Source: Lunularia cruciata
Taxonomy: Eukaryota; Streptophyta; Marchantiopsida; Lunulariales; Lunulariaceae
Length of the DNA: 64,000 nt
Direction: 5' to 3'
Assembly: GCA_948567375.1 (NCBI GenBank)
Contig: OX419759.1
Location: 51,437,493-51,501,492 of the forward strand
Positions 22,692 to 33,651 of this stretch are shown here, one piece after another. Position 1 is the first letter of the stretch. Every line of letters starts with the position of its first letter. A program made the translations under genes and the position numbers. The notes under the pieces were generated by a model. That model was not told the origin of the DNA. It worked only from the letters and a program-made list of their open reading frames with translations, and did not search any database.

Positions 22692-23850
22692 ATGCTATCT
22701 GAGGCATTGCAAACAACATCCATGGTTCCTAGACGTCCTAGTGCAGGTGTGGTAGGTGGTGATGGAGTACATGATGGACTACCTACTAGTCAGCCACCTA
22801 CTACTACACAGACTGAGTCTAGCATGATGTTGAGGGCGGCTCAGCTGATTATGCGGTGTCCTTTGTTTTTGGCCAATGACATGTTTACATTGGGAGTTGA
22901 CCCAACCCCAGTGTTCCGGTTGGCTGCCACACTTTGTGAGAGTAGGGATGATGTGGTTCCTACTACTAGGGCAGAGGTGGTTGATAGTGGAGCTGACTTG
23001 GTTGAGGAGCATGGGATTCGTTCAATGACCAATGGTTTATGGCAGGCAGCAGTGGCTAGACTGGAGGAGTTGCCAACTAGACCGGCCTTTGAGAGAGCAT
23101 GGTTCACACCTGGTGTTGTCCTATTGGATAACCAGAGGGGGATTTTTTTTGTGGGACCTTTAGGGAAGGTCTATACACCACAGAGAGTCTTGTTAGACTC
23201 CGGTGCATAGCCCCTTATGTTGGATAAAGGCTGCAGTTGTTGGTCTAGAGTTACGGAAGACCAATGTGGAGAGGTGTCCATTTCAGATCCAGACATCTCT
23301 AGGTGGTGGTTTGACACAATACATCACACGTGGAGAGCTTGTTGTCCAAGTTCAGCCTGGTCATCTGACTAATAGCTTGGTGGTGAGAGCTCAGGCTATT
23401 GCGACAATAGCTGAGTCATATGATGTGCTAGTTGGGGGAGTAGTGTTATACCCCATGGGTTTCAGCATTGACTATTGGGAGGAGACATCTTCTTATAGAC
23501 CTGGTTGGCAGTTTGGTGAGGGACGGGTATTTCGCCTACCAATATGCTTCAGTAGTGGCAGTCTTGGCTCACTATAGTCCGGGACCATGGCAACATCAGT
23601 TTTAGCTTTTAGTGGTGCAGTTACTTGGCCCGGTGACTTGTTGGAGGGGAATGCCCATGCAGAAGATACTCCAATACCAGAGGAGATCACTCGGCTTTGG
23701 ATTACAAGTGGGATTGTTCCATCCACCTTGGATATTCCATTGTGGAGTTCAGAGGAGGCATTGCAGCAACATAAGATCGGTTGGTGCAATAGGCTTGGAG
23801 TGGAGCCTTCGTACCATCAAGAGATGAGTGTGAGGATGAGCCTCCAAAGG
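22692..23850 (+). pseudogene. C2 protease and linker
   Basis: The frame from 22692 reaches 'RVLLDSGA' (23184-23207), an aspartic protease active site with intact Asp-Ser-Gly, directly followed by a TAG at 23208. The homologous sequence continues one frame over as 'AAVVGLELRKTNV' and 'YDVLVGGVVLYPMGFSIDYW'. A further ORF (23587-23850) begins 'ATSVLAFSGAVTWPGDLLEG' and links the protease to the methyltransferase. At least two frame changes and one stop separate the pieces. The protease would cut the polyprotein. Confidence 0.78.
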
Positions 23851-24880
23851 TGATTGCTTTGACACCTCTGGATACCACACTCATTGCTTGGTAGTATCCA
23901 ATAGAGGGGATATGTCTACTGAAGTTGTTCGATGGGATTAGCACCGGACTAGCTACAGTGTTATAGGTGGGTATACAAGTACAGAGGTACTTGTATGTAG
24001 AGAGAGATGAGACTGCTAGGCAAGTCTCTCTACATCATGTGGCACACTTGGCCTATTGGTATCCGGAGTTATTACTGATGTCAGCAATCAAAGGTTACTA
24101 GAAGGCCCTACCAGGAGACATTTCCTTACTAGGGGCACATGACCTAGAGAGACATGGACCTATTCACTTAGTGATTTATGGATGGCCATGTTAGGGACAT
24201 ACACGTGCGGGCCATGGTTTGGGTCTTTAGGATCCTTGTTTTGGTGTGTTTTGAGAGATGCTACGGATACTACGACATCTCTAGGTTCATCAATCCGTTT
24301 CTCCAGCTTACATTTTGGAGACCATGCCTTTGATGGGCAATTCTTGCACCAGAGTGGTGGCGAGTACACATCAAGTCCATTCTTGGATGGGTCCAACAAT
24401 ATTGTTAGATGTAGCCAGAGTGGGATCACGGGCTCATCATCTTCATCTTTGGTGGACAAACCTCTTACCCATAGAGGTTCTACAACGTGCTTATGATGGG
24501 ATTCAACAACTTGACCACATCCTTGTTGATGATATCTTGGATGTTGGGCTTCAGTCTTAGATAGTGGTAGTGGCTGATAGGTCACCTATGGCAATGGTGA
24601 ACCTAGTTGGACAGCCTAGAGCTGCATTTCCCACACTCATGAGTTTTCCAGGCTCTCATGCTTTTTGAGAGGGAGAACCTGGACTTGTTTAGGACTCACA
24701 GTTACAATAGTTGGTGGAGCCCAACATTGATGAGAGAGAGCGGGTGATGGGTTTTTGCACCGGTATTACCGTTGTTCAAGCAGTATTAGAGGCATCTAGG
24801 CATAAAGGTGTTAGGTCAGGCTATGGACCTAAACTATTTGACTTGGATTGTGAGCCTTGGCTTGGCAGAGTAGCGTAAGA
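23823..24880 (+). pseudogene. C5-cytosine DNA methyltransferase domain in retrotransposon pol
   Basis: Read in the frame of 23823, the segment shows the ordered motifs of C5-cytosine methyltransferases. Motif I 'LFDGISTG' is at 23925-23948 (cofactor binding). Motif IV 'GPIHLVIYGWPC' ends in the Pro-Cys at 24186-24191, where Cys is the expected catalytic nucleophile. Motif VI 'AYILETMP' has its Glu at 24318. Motif VIII 'VARVGSRAH' starts at 24411 and is followed by 'LWWTNL'. Motif IX-like 'ERERVMGF' lies near 24745, and motif X 'LGQAMDLNYLTW' is at 24811-24846 after a 1-nt frameshift. 'LFDGI' plus TG is closer to DNMT3 than to DRM or DNMT1/CMT types. Length (about 330 codons) fits a catalytic domain. 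Stops at 23892, 23964, 24099, 24192, 24228, 24252, 24282 and 24558 and later make it inactive; the stop at 24192 directly follows the catalytic Cys. It lies between protease and RT, in line with them. Confidence 0.87.
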
Positions 24881-26021
24881 TGCGCTTGATAGGCATCAAC
24901 ACTCGGACACTTGTGAGCCCTATACCTATCAAGACGATTTAGGCACATGATGGAGGTGATGGAATGAGTGGACATGGTATTCTTGGGACACATCCAGTAG
25001 CTACTAGGGAGAGTGGTCTACTTGGAGTCCATCTAGGTGAGCGTGGGCTACTTGGATTACACCCTTGGTCCACTTGGGATGCAGCTAGAGGATGTGTGGA
25101 GCTTACAGCCAGAGTGGAGAGAGTTTTTCACATAGAGGTTGGGACCTCTAGTGGTCTAGAGCATGACACTATTGCTCCCAAGGGCCCAGTGTAGCAGCAA
25201 GTCGGTACGTCTTCCACTCCTACTATAGTTACAGAGGATACTTGGGAGCCAGATCTTGGACCCAAGCTTATTGGAGAGGAAAGACGGAGGGTTTGGAGGT
25301 TCTTGAGGAGCCACACAAGTTGTTTTGCCTTTAGTATGAAGGATTTGGGTGCTCTAAAAGGACGTGGTATATGGATTGAGCTGACTAGCAATACACTAGT
25401 TTTCCGACGTCCTTATCAATATAGTGAGATGGAGAGGACATTGATTCAGAGCCGGAGTAGTGACCTTTTTGAGGCTGGTTTGGTGGAGATTTCACATGGA
25501 GAGTATGCATCAACAATAGTGATGCCAGCCAAGAAGGATATGCATGGCATCTTCACAGCTAGGCGGATGTGTGGAGATTACCGTCCTATCAACGGACAGA
25601 CTAGGGCTGATTGGTATGCCATGCCTACACCAGAGGAGATTTTTGATGCAATTGGGCATGCAAAGGTCTTCAATACTTTGGATCTTTGAGTGAGGTATCA
25701 TCAGTTGTCGATCAAGGAGGAGATAAGTCCAAGACAACATTTTGGGCTATTGATCCTCATGACAAGGATGTGTTATATCAGTGGAGGTTCTTACCATTTG
25801 GGTTGAAGAACGCTCATGCTGAGTTCCAGAGGTCATGGATAGGATCCTAGCTGGATTGGATTTTGCTCGGTGTTATATTGATGACATTTTGGTCTATAGC
25901 ACTATTGTGGAGGAGCATGAGAGACAATTGTTGGAGGTGTTTGAGACGTTGAGATCTCATGGACTCAAATTACATCTTGGGAAGTGTAGGTTCTTCCACA
26001 AGCAGGTTGAGTATTTGGGTC
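24881..26021 (+). pseudogene. C2 reverse transcriptase, first part
   Basis: From 24811 to 25689 one frame is kept (stops aside), so methyltransferase motif X and RT belong to the same polyprotein. A linker (24881-25260) precedes RT. RT shows 'RRPYQYSEMERTLIQ', 'ISHGEYASTIVMPAKKD', 'MCGDYRPINGQTRADWYAMP' and 'AKVFNTLDL' before a TGA at 25687. After a frameshift come 'FWAIDPHDKD', 'FLPFGLKNA' and the catalytic 'CYIDDILVYS' at about 25870-25900. The text stops at 'VEYLG' (26021), where element E is inserted, and continues at 35670. Confidence 0.88.
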
Positions 26022-26697
26022 TATGAGCCAGCCTGTCTCACTCAGGATGAACCTCTGATGGCTATTATGGTAGCACACCATGGACTAAGAAGGCAAGGAA
26101 CCCCAACTCCATCATACTCCTCCAAGACTCAAGACATTGCTCACTAGAGAACTCAATGAGAGAGAGATAGTTGCAAATGAAAGGATGATGAGTACCTCCT
26201 CACCCCTTGTTTATATACTTGTGAAATAGTTACGTACCAAAGTTACTAATTACTGTAGTAACTCAAGTAACTAGACTAAAAGTCAAGTAAAGTCAAAAAG
26301 TAGAAAGGAATATCCATTCACATGGGTATATTCTCCTAAGCATGTGGTCTTATCTTGACCCAACCACTAAGTCAAGGATTCTTTCACATGGGCTATCCTT
26401 GGACTAAAGAACAATCCAAAACAAAAAGGCTTGTAGGCCCAAGAGTTCTCAACTCTTTCCTCAAAGCCAAACACCTAGGAATAATATCAAGTCAACACAC
26501 TAAAATCTAAAATAGTGGTGCTCATCTTTTCTACTTCCTCTAAAGTAAGGTCCCCTCTATCTTAGCTATGACTAACTTTAGCTAACCATGAGTAATATAG
26601 AACCATCCTTTATCTCTATATAAATAATATCTCTTAAGTACTTGTAATACCAAGCTGAATATCACAATACTACACACATGCACAAATGGGTGTTACA
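26022..26697 (-). repeat. 3' LTR of E
   Basis: The LTR is 676 bp. On the minus strand it runs from TGTAACACCC to GGCTGGCTCATA, where the other LTR ends in CACA. It contains the empty version of the D1 target (26541-26555). On its internal side lies the purine-rich tract 26698-26709 (minus strand GTCCGGGGGTAAA region). Confidence 0.93.
26210..26217 (-). promoter_or_regulatory. TATA-like box in E LTR
   Basis: TATATAAA on the minus strand, about 190 bp before the LTR end, a usual position for the U3/R boundary region. The 5' LTR of E has the equivalent sequence near 33312. Confidence 0.5.
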
Positions 26698-26709
26698 TTT
26701 ACCCCCGGA

Positions 26710-29700
26710 CTAAGTTTTCACTTTGTCCTCAAAGTTAAGGTCTCTCTGCCTTCTATGGTACATCTTCAACTTATCATGGTTAATCCTATCAAAGTGTCTT
26801 CCTCCCAACTCCTTGAGATCATAGGTGTAATTTCCCCACACCTTCTCCACTATGAAAGGTCCAAAGTACCTAGGCAAAAACTTCTTTTGCACTCTCTCGA
26901 ATCAAATGGAATCAAACAACATTACCCAATCACCTTCTTTGAAAGTCTCTGCCTTCTTTTTGCCTTGCCTCTTGTCATAGCTGTCCTTTTGGGCTTGCTC
27001 CACTCGAACCATAGCAACTGCTCTTGCCTCTTCCAACTCCATGAGTTGATCCTTCCTTGACTTCTCTGCATCACCTCCTTGTGCTTTCTTCAATCTCCTA
27101 TGAATGCTTTGGAAGGTAGGAAGATCAAAGTGAATAGGTAAGGTAGACTCAATACCATACACCAATTGAAATAGAGAATATCCGGTGGAAGTCTTCATGG
27201 TTGTCCTATACTCCCACAAAATTGCATGAATCCTCTTGTCCCAATGATGTTTAGCCCCTTCCATTTCTGCATCTTTGGCCAACATCATGCACAAGGTCTG
27301 ATTGGTTCTCTTTGCCAAGCCATTGGAATTTGGCTTATAGGATGTAGTTACTCTATGTGTGATAGAGAAATGCCGTAACATGGTTGTAGTAATGCTTCTT
27401 GTAAACTCTCCTCCTCTATCAGAAATGAACTCCAAAGGGCATCCAAACCTAGTGATAATGCGTTCATAAAGAAATCTATCCACTTCATCTTCATTCTTGT
27501 CCCTCAATGGTCTAGCCTCAACCCACTTGGTAAGGTAACCTGTAACTACCACAATATACCGATTGTTCCTTGGGGTTCTATTGAGAGGACCTACAAAATC
27601 AATTCCCTACTTCTCAAAAGGTCCTAGCAATGGAATTGATCTAAGTGGTGGAGTGGATGTAGACTTTCTAGCAAAAGCTTGACAAACATGACAAGTTTTT
27701 CAATAATCAAGACAATCCTTGAAAATCCCTCTCCAATGGTAACCTGCATCTAGAATCTTGGAAGCAGTCACCTTTCCTGCAAAGTGTCTTCCACATACTA
27801 AACCTTCATGAAACTCCTTTATGAGTAGGATAGACTCTTCCTTACCCACTGCTCTTCAAAGTAGACCATCTGCTCCTTGGTGAAAAAGAATATCCTCCAC
27901 CATTGTGTAAGGTCTAGATCTTGTTGCAAGGGCCCCCCTCTCCCTAGCATGCATCCCTTTTGGATAGTTACCTCTTGTCACAAAATCCACAATCTCCTTG
28001 TACTCCATTAGAACCTCTTGAGTGACTGAGATTGTCATGAGCTCCTCATCTGGGAAGGAATCATCCACTGGCTCATCTCCATCATGATCATAGGCTCTAG
28101 ATAACAAATTAGCATTTTCATGTTTCTTTCCTGGCCTATCCTCAATGGTGTAGTCATACTCAGACAAGAGTATCATCCACCTTGCTAGTCTCCCTTCAAC
28201 ATTAGGCTTGTTGAAGATGTACTTCAAAGCCTTGTGATCCGTGACAATGGTGGCTTTCCCTCCAATCAAGTAGTGTCTAAACTTCTTGAGACCAAAGATC
28301 ACTGCCAACCCTTCTCTCTCCGTGACAGAGTAGTTCTTCTCTGCTGAAACCATTTGCCTACTAGCATAAGCTATTGGATGATCATGCTCATCTTGGTCTA
28401 ATTGACTAAGAGTGCATCCTATAGCTACATTAGAAGCATCAGTGTAGAGGATGAAAGGCTTACTCCAATCAGGTTTAGCAAGAATTGGAGCTACAACAAG
28501 GGATTGCTTGAGCTCCTCAAAAGCTTTGAGAACCTCCTTGTCCTCCAAAATCACCATTTAATCTACACCCTTCTTCATGTAGATGGTCAATGCATAAGCC
28601 TTGTTGGAAAATGAGAAGATGAACCTCCTATAGTATCCAACCATCCCCAAGAATTGGCGTAACTTTGTCAAGCTTGAAGGGAATGGAAAGTCTGAGATTT
28701 TCCTCACCTTCTCAGGATCAACTGCTATTCCATCCTTGGAGATGATGTGCCCCAAAATTAGACCTTCTTCACATCCAAAAATGCACTTCTCTGGGTTGAG
28801 TGATGCATTTGCCTCATCCAAGCATTGCAAGACTTTGATTAGGGGCTCAAAGTGCTCCTCCTTGCTTCCATAGACACAAAAGTCATCAATGAAGTCTCTC
28901 ACAAATTTCCCAATGAAATGTTCAAATACCTTGTTCATGAACCATTGGAATGTGGCTGGAGCATTGCAAAGCCCAAAAGGCATGACCTTGAAAGTGTAAG
29001 TTCCCCAAGGTGTGGTGAATGTGGTGAGTTGTTGATGCTATGGTGCAATCTTGATTTGGTTATATCCACTATAACCATCTCCAAAACTGTACCTCTCATG
29101 ACCTGCAACCTCCTCCAAGATCTCATCAATGAATGGCAATGGGTAGTAGTCCTTCTTGGTAACAACATTGAGCTTCTTGTAATCCACACATACCCGAAGC
29201 TTGCCATTATTTTTCTTCACAATGACAATTGGAGACACCCATTCTGAATTCTCTATCTCAAAGATAAATCCAGCCTCCTTGAACTTATCAATCTCCTCCT
29301 TCACAACCAAAGATATTGGTGGGCTAATGCAACGTTTTTTTTTGGGGATTGGTCTTGCATGTGACTCCACCTCTATCTTGTGCTCCTCCAAGGTGACTTC
29401 CTTCAAATCCTTGTAACTAAAAGAAAACACAAGGATGAACTTGTGGAAAATCTCCTCAAATCTCACCTTCTCCTCCTTGGTAACATTTGGGCCATACTTG
29501 AGGGTAGATAACCTTCTATCTACCTCCTCAAGTGTCAATGGTGATTTGTCTGGGTCCTTCAAAACCTCTGGCTTAGGTGCAAAATCTATAGCACACAAAA
29601 GATACACATCTAAATCAAATTTAGATTCATCCTCCTCCGTGGAAGTCTCCTCTTCCATGCTTGTGTCCACACCTAAAGCTCCTTCTTCAGAATCTGATTC

Positions 29701-29808
29701 CCAATAATCAGAAGATGGTGTATCTGAATATGAAATGTTGGTGGTGTTAGTCACATGAACTGTGACTCTATGGTTTGATGGCCCAATCCTCAAGTACCCT
29801 TTGTGCCA
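26710..29808 (-). pseudogene. pol: E pol: RT, RNase H, integrase
   Basis: All pieces are in one minus-strand frame, broken only by point stops (TAG 29038, TAA 28558, TGA 27856, a TGA at about 27697, TGA 26902). An acidic linker precedes RT with 'VSPIVIVKKNNGKLRVCVDY', 'DGYSGYNQIK', 'MPFGLCNAPATFQ' and catalytic 'FIDDF'. RNase H has 'LYTDASN', 'TEREGLAV' and 'TDHKAL', with 'NANLLSR' where the last acidic residue is usually found. The integrase has an HHCC finger, 'DFVGPL', 'SDRGGEF' and 'NGLAKRTNQ'; the catalytic Glu is Lys. A 'RYFGPFIVEKV' block (GPY/F-type) closes the protein at 26710. No chromodomain follows. Confidence 0.92.
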
Positions 29809-31556
29809 TCAATCAGTTGTGCGTGCTGCTCTCAACCATGGCTTCCCAAGAAGTAAGTCATAGCTTGAATCTTTCAAGACTTGGAAAGTCATGAGATTTT
29901 GAACTCCCATAACTGAAACTACCACTTTATCCATCACCCCTATTGGTCGAACTTGTTGCTTGTTTGCCATGCTCACCACAAATGTTGAAGGTCTTGAGGG
30001 TATCATACCTAACTTCTTCATCAACCTTTCTGGCATGGCATTCATTGCTGATCCTCCATCAACCAATGCATCCTTGATGTTGTGACCATTCACTCTCAGA
30101 TCAATCTTGGAGGCATATTCACAAGCCTCCCATGGTGCTGGCTTGGCATCCACCACCCCCATTGATATTGGAGCTTTTGCCTTCTTCTTGCTCCTTGTAG
30201 AACTCAAACCACCTCTAAGCTCCTTTCTCAAGGTAGGGTTCAAAACAATCAATTGGCCCACTGTGATGTTAGCCTTGTGACTACCAACATCCTCCAACAC
30301 ATTGTAGTTCCATTGTTGCTTTGAAATCAAGAAATCCTCCATCCCCAACTTCTTCCTTGGAGTCTTTGTTGTTGATGGTGTTGAGGTGCAAGTGCTCCTA
30401 GTAGACATAGGAGTATCCTTGCTTGGAGTAAATCCTTGAGAAGAGTGAACATCCTCTGCAAAACGAGCTCTCTTCTTCTCTTGTGCCAAAAGCTCCAAAT
30501 TAAGACTCTTGGAGTTTGAGCACTCTCCCTTCTCATACTTGCTCTCCACCACATCAATGGATGCTATCCCCTTACCTTTGTTTGGATTAGGAGCCACTTG
30601 GGTTTCACTACCACCCTCTTTCCCTCTATTGGCTCCCTCATAACTCCTTCCTCCATGGTAAGTGGAATTTGGGGAATTCCTTTGGATATGGCCTCTTCCT
30701 CCACAACCAAAACAATTTCTATCATTGAAATTGTTGGCTGGTTGAACTCCTCTATATGGATAGTTTCCATAACTCCTAGGTTCTCTCCCTACATTCTGAT
30801 CCACCTCTCTCTTCTCCCATAGTTGCACCACATTGATCTTGAGATCCGCAAGTTGTTCTGTGATGGTTTGAAGTGGATCTTTTGGTGGAGGTGCAAGAAT
30901 TGGAACAACCACTATTTGAGGTGCAACCCTTGCCACCAAAGTATGAGAAGTTCCACCATACTTGTAGCCTTGAGGAGGATGCACAACCTCCTTCACCACC
31001 AAATCACTCTCATCCCCTTCCAAACTCTCCTCCATACGAATTGCGATCTTGATAGCTTCAACCTTGGAAGAAGGTTTCTCATATCTCACCTTGCTTCTAA
31101 TTTGTGGTCTCAACCCTCCCACAAAATTATTGGTGAGCATGGCCCCTATGCCAATCATTCTAGTCTCCACATCATCCCCACCCTTCCTCAACACTATGCA
31201 AAATCTGGACTCTAACTTTTCCACTCTTTCCACATAGACTTTCACTTTCTCTCCATCTCCTTGCTTGAGAAATGTAACCTCACTCATCAATCTCTCATAA
31301 CTCTATCAGGAAGAAAGTTCTCAATGAGTGCTGAAGTCAAAGTCTCCCAAGACTCCTCTTCCCCATCTCTCCTCTCTCTCTTTTGGTATTCTGACTCATA
31401 CTATGTAAGTGCTGCATCCTCAAAGAAATCTGGTAATAATGAGGGCCACTCATTCTTCCTCCTCTCATTGTTTCCTATGCAAGCTCTCTTGAAGTCTCTC
31501 ACAAAGGCCTCCACATCTTCTCCATCCTTGCCAAAGAAAACTGGAAGTTTCCCCAT
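29809..31556 (-). pseudogene. gag: E gag and protease
   Basis: The start is taken at the ATG of 31556, which opens 'MGKLPVFFGKDGEDVEAFVR', a normal Gypsy gag opening. An in-frame TAG near 31401 and a 1-nt frameshift near 31290 break it. The rest is open: capsid region 'NFVGGLRPQIRSKVRYEKP', zinc knuckle 'CFGCGGRGHIQRNS' (last Cys lost, about 30700), a charged linker, then protease 'ALVDGGSAMNAMP' and 'DLLLGKPWLRAA'. The TGA at 29809 separates it from RT in the same frame, so gag-pol was probably one polyprotein. Confidence 0.88.
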
Positions 31557-31789
31557 CTTAACCTCTCACTATCTTTCTTTCTCTCAATTTTTTTTCTCTT
31601 TTCTTTTCTCTCACTCTATTACTAATAGAGTATATACATGACTAACACCATCTGAGAATAATCCACTCTAGGGAACACAAAAGGTTCAGGTTACTCCAAG
31701 ATTTCTATAGCAACATCAAATCCTAGAGTGCATATTAAATCTAACTCTCATGGATAGTTTATCCATAAGTTGAAAGATTATCTCCATCA

Positions 31790-32423
31790 CTAATCTTGAG
31801 AACTAGCTGATGAAGGTGGTAGTATTTCTGTAGCTGTACTAAGACTCTCTCCAAGATCCTTCACCAAAGTCTCCAAAAGTGCTTTTACTCCACTACACTC
31901 ATGTCTTTTTGGAAGTCCTTCCACTCCACAAACCTCACGCAACTCCTTGGTCTTAGATCTTCTCCCTCCTAATCTTGGTGAAAAAGGTCCAACATGCAAA
32001 CCCAAGTCAAGTAAGCCTCTCCTTTCCCTCAATCTCTTGCTCTCAAAGGTCAACGGACATGAACTTGCCTTATGTCCCTTCTCTCTACATAGAAAGCACT
32101 TAAACTCACTCTTTCCTCCAAGTCGTGTAGGTTTTTGGATCCTCTCAACACTCTCTTTAAATTCTATTGTAAACTCTCTTTTTCTCAAATCCACCTCTAC
32201 AATCACCTCAAACCCTTAGGAAACCTTGCATAATCTCAATTTTCACTCTTGATGACACTCCATGTTCCCAAGATGAATCTAAACACTCAAAAATGCTTTT
32301 TGTTGATCTCAAACTCCTCATGCATGAGATCTCCACTCTGCAGAATTGACCTTTCCTCACAATGGCACTCAAATCTCCCAACCAGTATGTCACAATCCTT
32401 TGAAATTTTTCACACTTAATCAC
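31790..32423 (-). pseudogene. extra zinc-knuckle ORF upstream of E gag
   Basis: Two adjacent ORFs (32423-32208, 32206-31790) read as one protein broken by a stop or frame change near 32207. The first part has 'VTYWLGDLSAIVRKGQFCRV'. The second has 'IVEVDLRKREFTIEFKESV' and a complete knuckle 'CFLCREKGHKASSC' (C-x2-C-x4-H-x4-C, near 32080), then a basic Arg/Leu-rich tail. The layout resembles DUF4283/zinc-knuckle proteins of plant retroelements; this is a similarity by eye. It lies between the 5' LTR and gag, same strand. A host-derived or second nucleocapsid-like protein is possible. Confidence 0.6.
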
Positions 32424-33100
32424 AACTATAGAGTGTCCCTCCTTGCAAAATTTCAGATCTTTTCATCAAGCCATTTGGCCTAGACACCTTTCTATTCAGC
32501 ACACATATTTCAGATTTGGTCTCAAAACCACCCCCCTCACTTCAAAAACTCATAACTCTTAGCGCAAGAAAGATCTCTCTCTAATTTTTGTGGCAGCAGG
32601 TAGGATACAATACACTGAATTTTCTTGGAAATTCTCAGGAAAATTCACTCAAAATTGAAGAAATGGCAGACTCTGTACAGTTTTCCAGAGAGCATGCAGT
32701 TGCGGGAGCACTTTACCCTATCAACTTTCAAAAATTCTAGCCCAATGCGCATAGTAGCTTTCACAATAATTTCAAGTGTGTTAACTAAAAGATAACCCAA
32801 GCTATCATGTGTAGAAATTTCATGTCCAGATCTCAAACTTGAGATTTTGCCCAAAATCACATTAATCCCCAAAATCTGCAATCCACCTCACACAATCTCT
32901 CCAATTCTTCTCATGTGTACAAGATGTACAAAATCACCTCAAAGACATCATAATGAACTAAAGGGTATACAAATGGATCTTGGTTCTCTAACATAAGTTC
33001 AACCCTCTCCTCTCCTAATGTTCTCTCCAAGTGAGCTCTCATAGCCTCCTTCTACTTAATGTAGAATTGAACGCGGAACATTATCTTGCCTTCTAGAGAG
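32424..33100 (-). other. E 5' leader
   Basis: About 680 bp between the primer site and the first ORF, with only short ORFs and no known motif. It is the expected place of the packaging signal. Confidence 0.5.
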
Positions 33101-33118
33101 GTCCCGGCAACGGAACCA
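33101..33118 (-). other. tRNA primer binding site of E
   Basis: On the minus strand TGGTTCCGTTGCCGGGAC begins 4 nt after the 5' LTR. It resembles the TGGCGCCGTTGCCGGGG site used by several plant Gypsy elements (tRNA-Asp type), with two adjacent differences. Confidence 0.75.
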
Positions 33119-33651
33119 AAAATGTGAGCCGGCCTGTCTCTCACTCAGGATGAACCTCTGATGGCTATTATGGTAGCGCACCATGGACTAAGAAGGCAAG
33201 GAACCCCAACTCCATCATACTCCTCCAAGACTCAAGACATTGCTCACTAGAGAACTCAATGAGAGAGAGATAGTTGCAAATGAAAGAATGATGAATACCT
33301 CCTCACCTCTTGTTTATATATTTGTGAAATAGTTACATACCAAAGTTACTAATTACCGTAGTAACGCAAGTTACTAGACTAAAAGTCAAGTAAAGTCAAA
33401 AAGTAGAAAGGAATATCCATTCACATGGGTATATTCCCCTAAGCATGTGGTCTTATCTTGACCCAACCACTAAGTCAAGGATTCTTTCACATGGGCTATC
33501 CTTGGACTAAAGAACAATCCAAAACAAAAAGGCTTGCGGGCCCAAGATTCTCAACTCTTTCCTCAAAGCCCAACACCTAGGAATAATACCAAGTCAACAC
33601 ACTAAAATCTAAAATAGTGGTGCTTATCTTTTCTACTTGCTCTAAAGTAAA

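Noticed and set aside
24160-24585. 141-codon minus-strand ORF
   Set aside because: It is antisense to the methyltransferase motifs IV to VIII and has no motif of its own.
23823-24880. DRM-type or CMT-type methyltransferase, or a separate host gene
   Set aside because: Motif I is LFDGISTG rather than the DRM FSGIGG or the DNMT1/CMT form, motif order is not permuted as in DRM, and the segment is in line with protease and RT inside the LTRs.
31261-31641. 126-codon plus ORF
   Set aside because: It is antisense to the E gag start.
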